Assembly: GCA_012517635.1 (NCBI GenBank)
Contig: JAAYUP010000053.1
Location: forward strand, 1-5,498
Length of the DNA: 5,498 nucleotides
Direction of reading: 5' to 3'
From: Candidatus Atribacter alterifermentans
Lineage (GTDB): Bacteria > Atribacterota > Atribacteria > Atribacterales > Atribacteraceae
The notes beneath the pieces were generated by a model that was not told the DNA's origin, made no database searches, and was given only the letters and a program-made list of their open reading frames with translations. Positions 5,108 to 5,498 of the stretch are shown here, piece by piece. Both the position numbers and the translations under genes were made by a program. How positions within the stretch are numbered: position 1 is the first letter of the stretch; each line of letters starts with the position of its first letter.

Positions 5108-5498
5108 ATGGCACTACTTCAAATAACTTTCAGATCGACATCACTGCACCGAAAGGTTCCGATACAGGTAATCCTGCCCTCGGATACAAGCAACGGAAGA
5201 GTAGAACCGTTCAAGACCCTCTATTTACTCCATGGGCTGAGAGATAATAATACAGCCTGGACTTCTAATACACGTATTGAGCGCTGGGCAATGGAACGAA
5301 AGCTTGCCGTTGTCATGCCTTCTGCTGAAAATTCATTTTATGTCGATATGCCTTACGGCACCAGTTGTTTTGGTGACTTTGGCGAGTACGTGGGTGTAGA
5401 GCTCGTAGAGATGACAAGAAAAATGTTTTGTCTGTCAGAAAAACGTGAAGATACATTTATCGCCGGGCTTTCGATGGGTGGGTTTGGCGCACTCAGAA
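5108..5498 (+). CDS. EstA/esterase-D type serine esterase (3' partial)
   Basis: This is the first 130 residues of an alpha/beta-hydrolase of the putative esterase (esterase D) family, which includes tributyrin esterase EstA and S-formylglutathione hydrolases. It should hydrolyse short-chain acyl esters or thioesters in the cytoplasm; there is no signal peptide. The start MALLQITFRSTSL is typical of the group. Visible landmarks are TLYLLHGLRDNNTAW (37-51), with the His-Gly of the oxyanion region at 42-43; the TRIERWA segment (55-61); LAVVMPSAENSFYVD (66-80); and KREDTFIAGLSMGGFG (112-127), whose GLSMGG nucleophile elbow places the catalytic serine at 122. The Asp and His of the triad lie beyond the window edge; relatives are about 250-280 residues. 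A good ribosome site and a MerR-like promoter precede it. Its closest style is that of Clostridia-type EstA proteins, by recollection and not by search. Confidence 0.9.
   Translation, partial: MALLQITFRSTSLHRKVPIQVILPSDTSNGRVEPFKTLYLLHGLRDNNTAWTSNTRIERWAMERKLAVVMPSAENSFYVDMPYGTSCFGDFGEYVGVELVEMTRKMFCLSEKREDTFIAGLSMGGFGALR

Noticed and set aside
5044..5247. Plus-strand open frame of 67 codons overlapping the esterase start
   Set aside because: It is in another frame over the esterase N-terminus, which has clear family motifs and an ideal ribosome site; the alternative product has none.

Overview
The window reads as bacterial DNA of moderate to low G+C. Several genes have clear Shine-Dalgarno sites just upstream of ATG. 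The esterase at the right end resembles the EstA/tributyrin-esterase type common in Clostridia, which makes a Firmicutes (Clostridia-like) source plausible. That is inference from protein style only; no rRNA or marker gene is present.

Layout. (1) Positions 1-2870 hold a tight same-strand cluster. It contains the 3' part of a thiamine-diphosphate (ThDP) 2-oxoacid dehydrogenase E1 alpha gene, the complete E1 beta gene after a 22-base gap, and an aldo/keto reductase after a 16-base gap. No E2 (acyltransferase) or E3 (lipoamide dehydrogenase) gene follows beta, where one is usually expected. (2) Positions 2871-3489 hold no confident gene. They contain an orphan ribosome-binding site, a doubtful 66-codon frame, several inverted repeats including a perfect 20-bp AT-rich palindrome, and a weak candidate promoter. 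(3) Positions 3490-4434 encode a ten-helix EamA/DMT-family permease. A 13-bp hairpin covers its stop codon. (4) Positions 4452-5107 are mostly non-coding, with hairpins and a possible decayed reading frame. They end in a well-formed promoter with a 19-bp spacer and a partial dyad between the -35 and -10 boxes, the arrangement used by MerR-family activators. (5) From 5108 to the right edge lies the N-terminal part of an EstA/esterase-D type serine hydrolase, cut by the window.

How the genes may work together. E1 alpha and beta form one heterotetrameric enzyme that decarboxylates a 2-oxoacid. The co-directional aldo/keto reductase could act on an aldehyde or ketone made by, or related to, that reaction; this is inference. 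The permease and esterase appear to be separate transcription units. The MerR-like promoter in front of the esterase suggests induction by a small molecule or stress. Known NmlR/AdhR-type regulators respond to reactive aldehydes, and in some bacteria an esterase-D gene lies under NmlR control. No regulator gene is visible here. I found no CRISPR array, tRNA, rRNA or insertion sequence.
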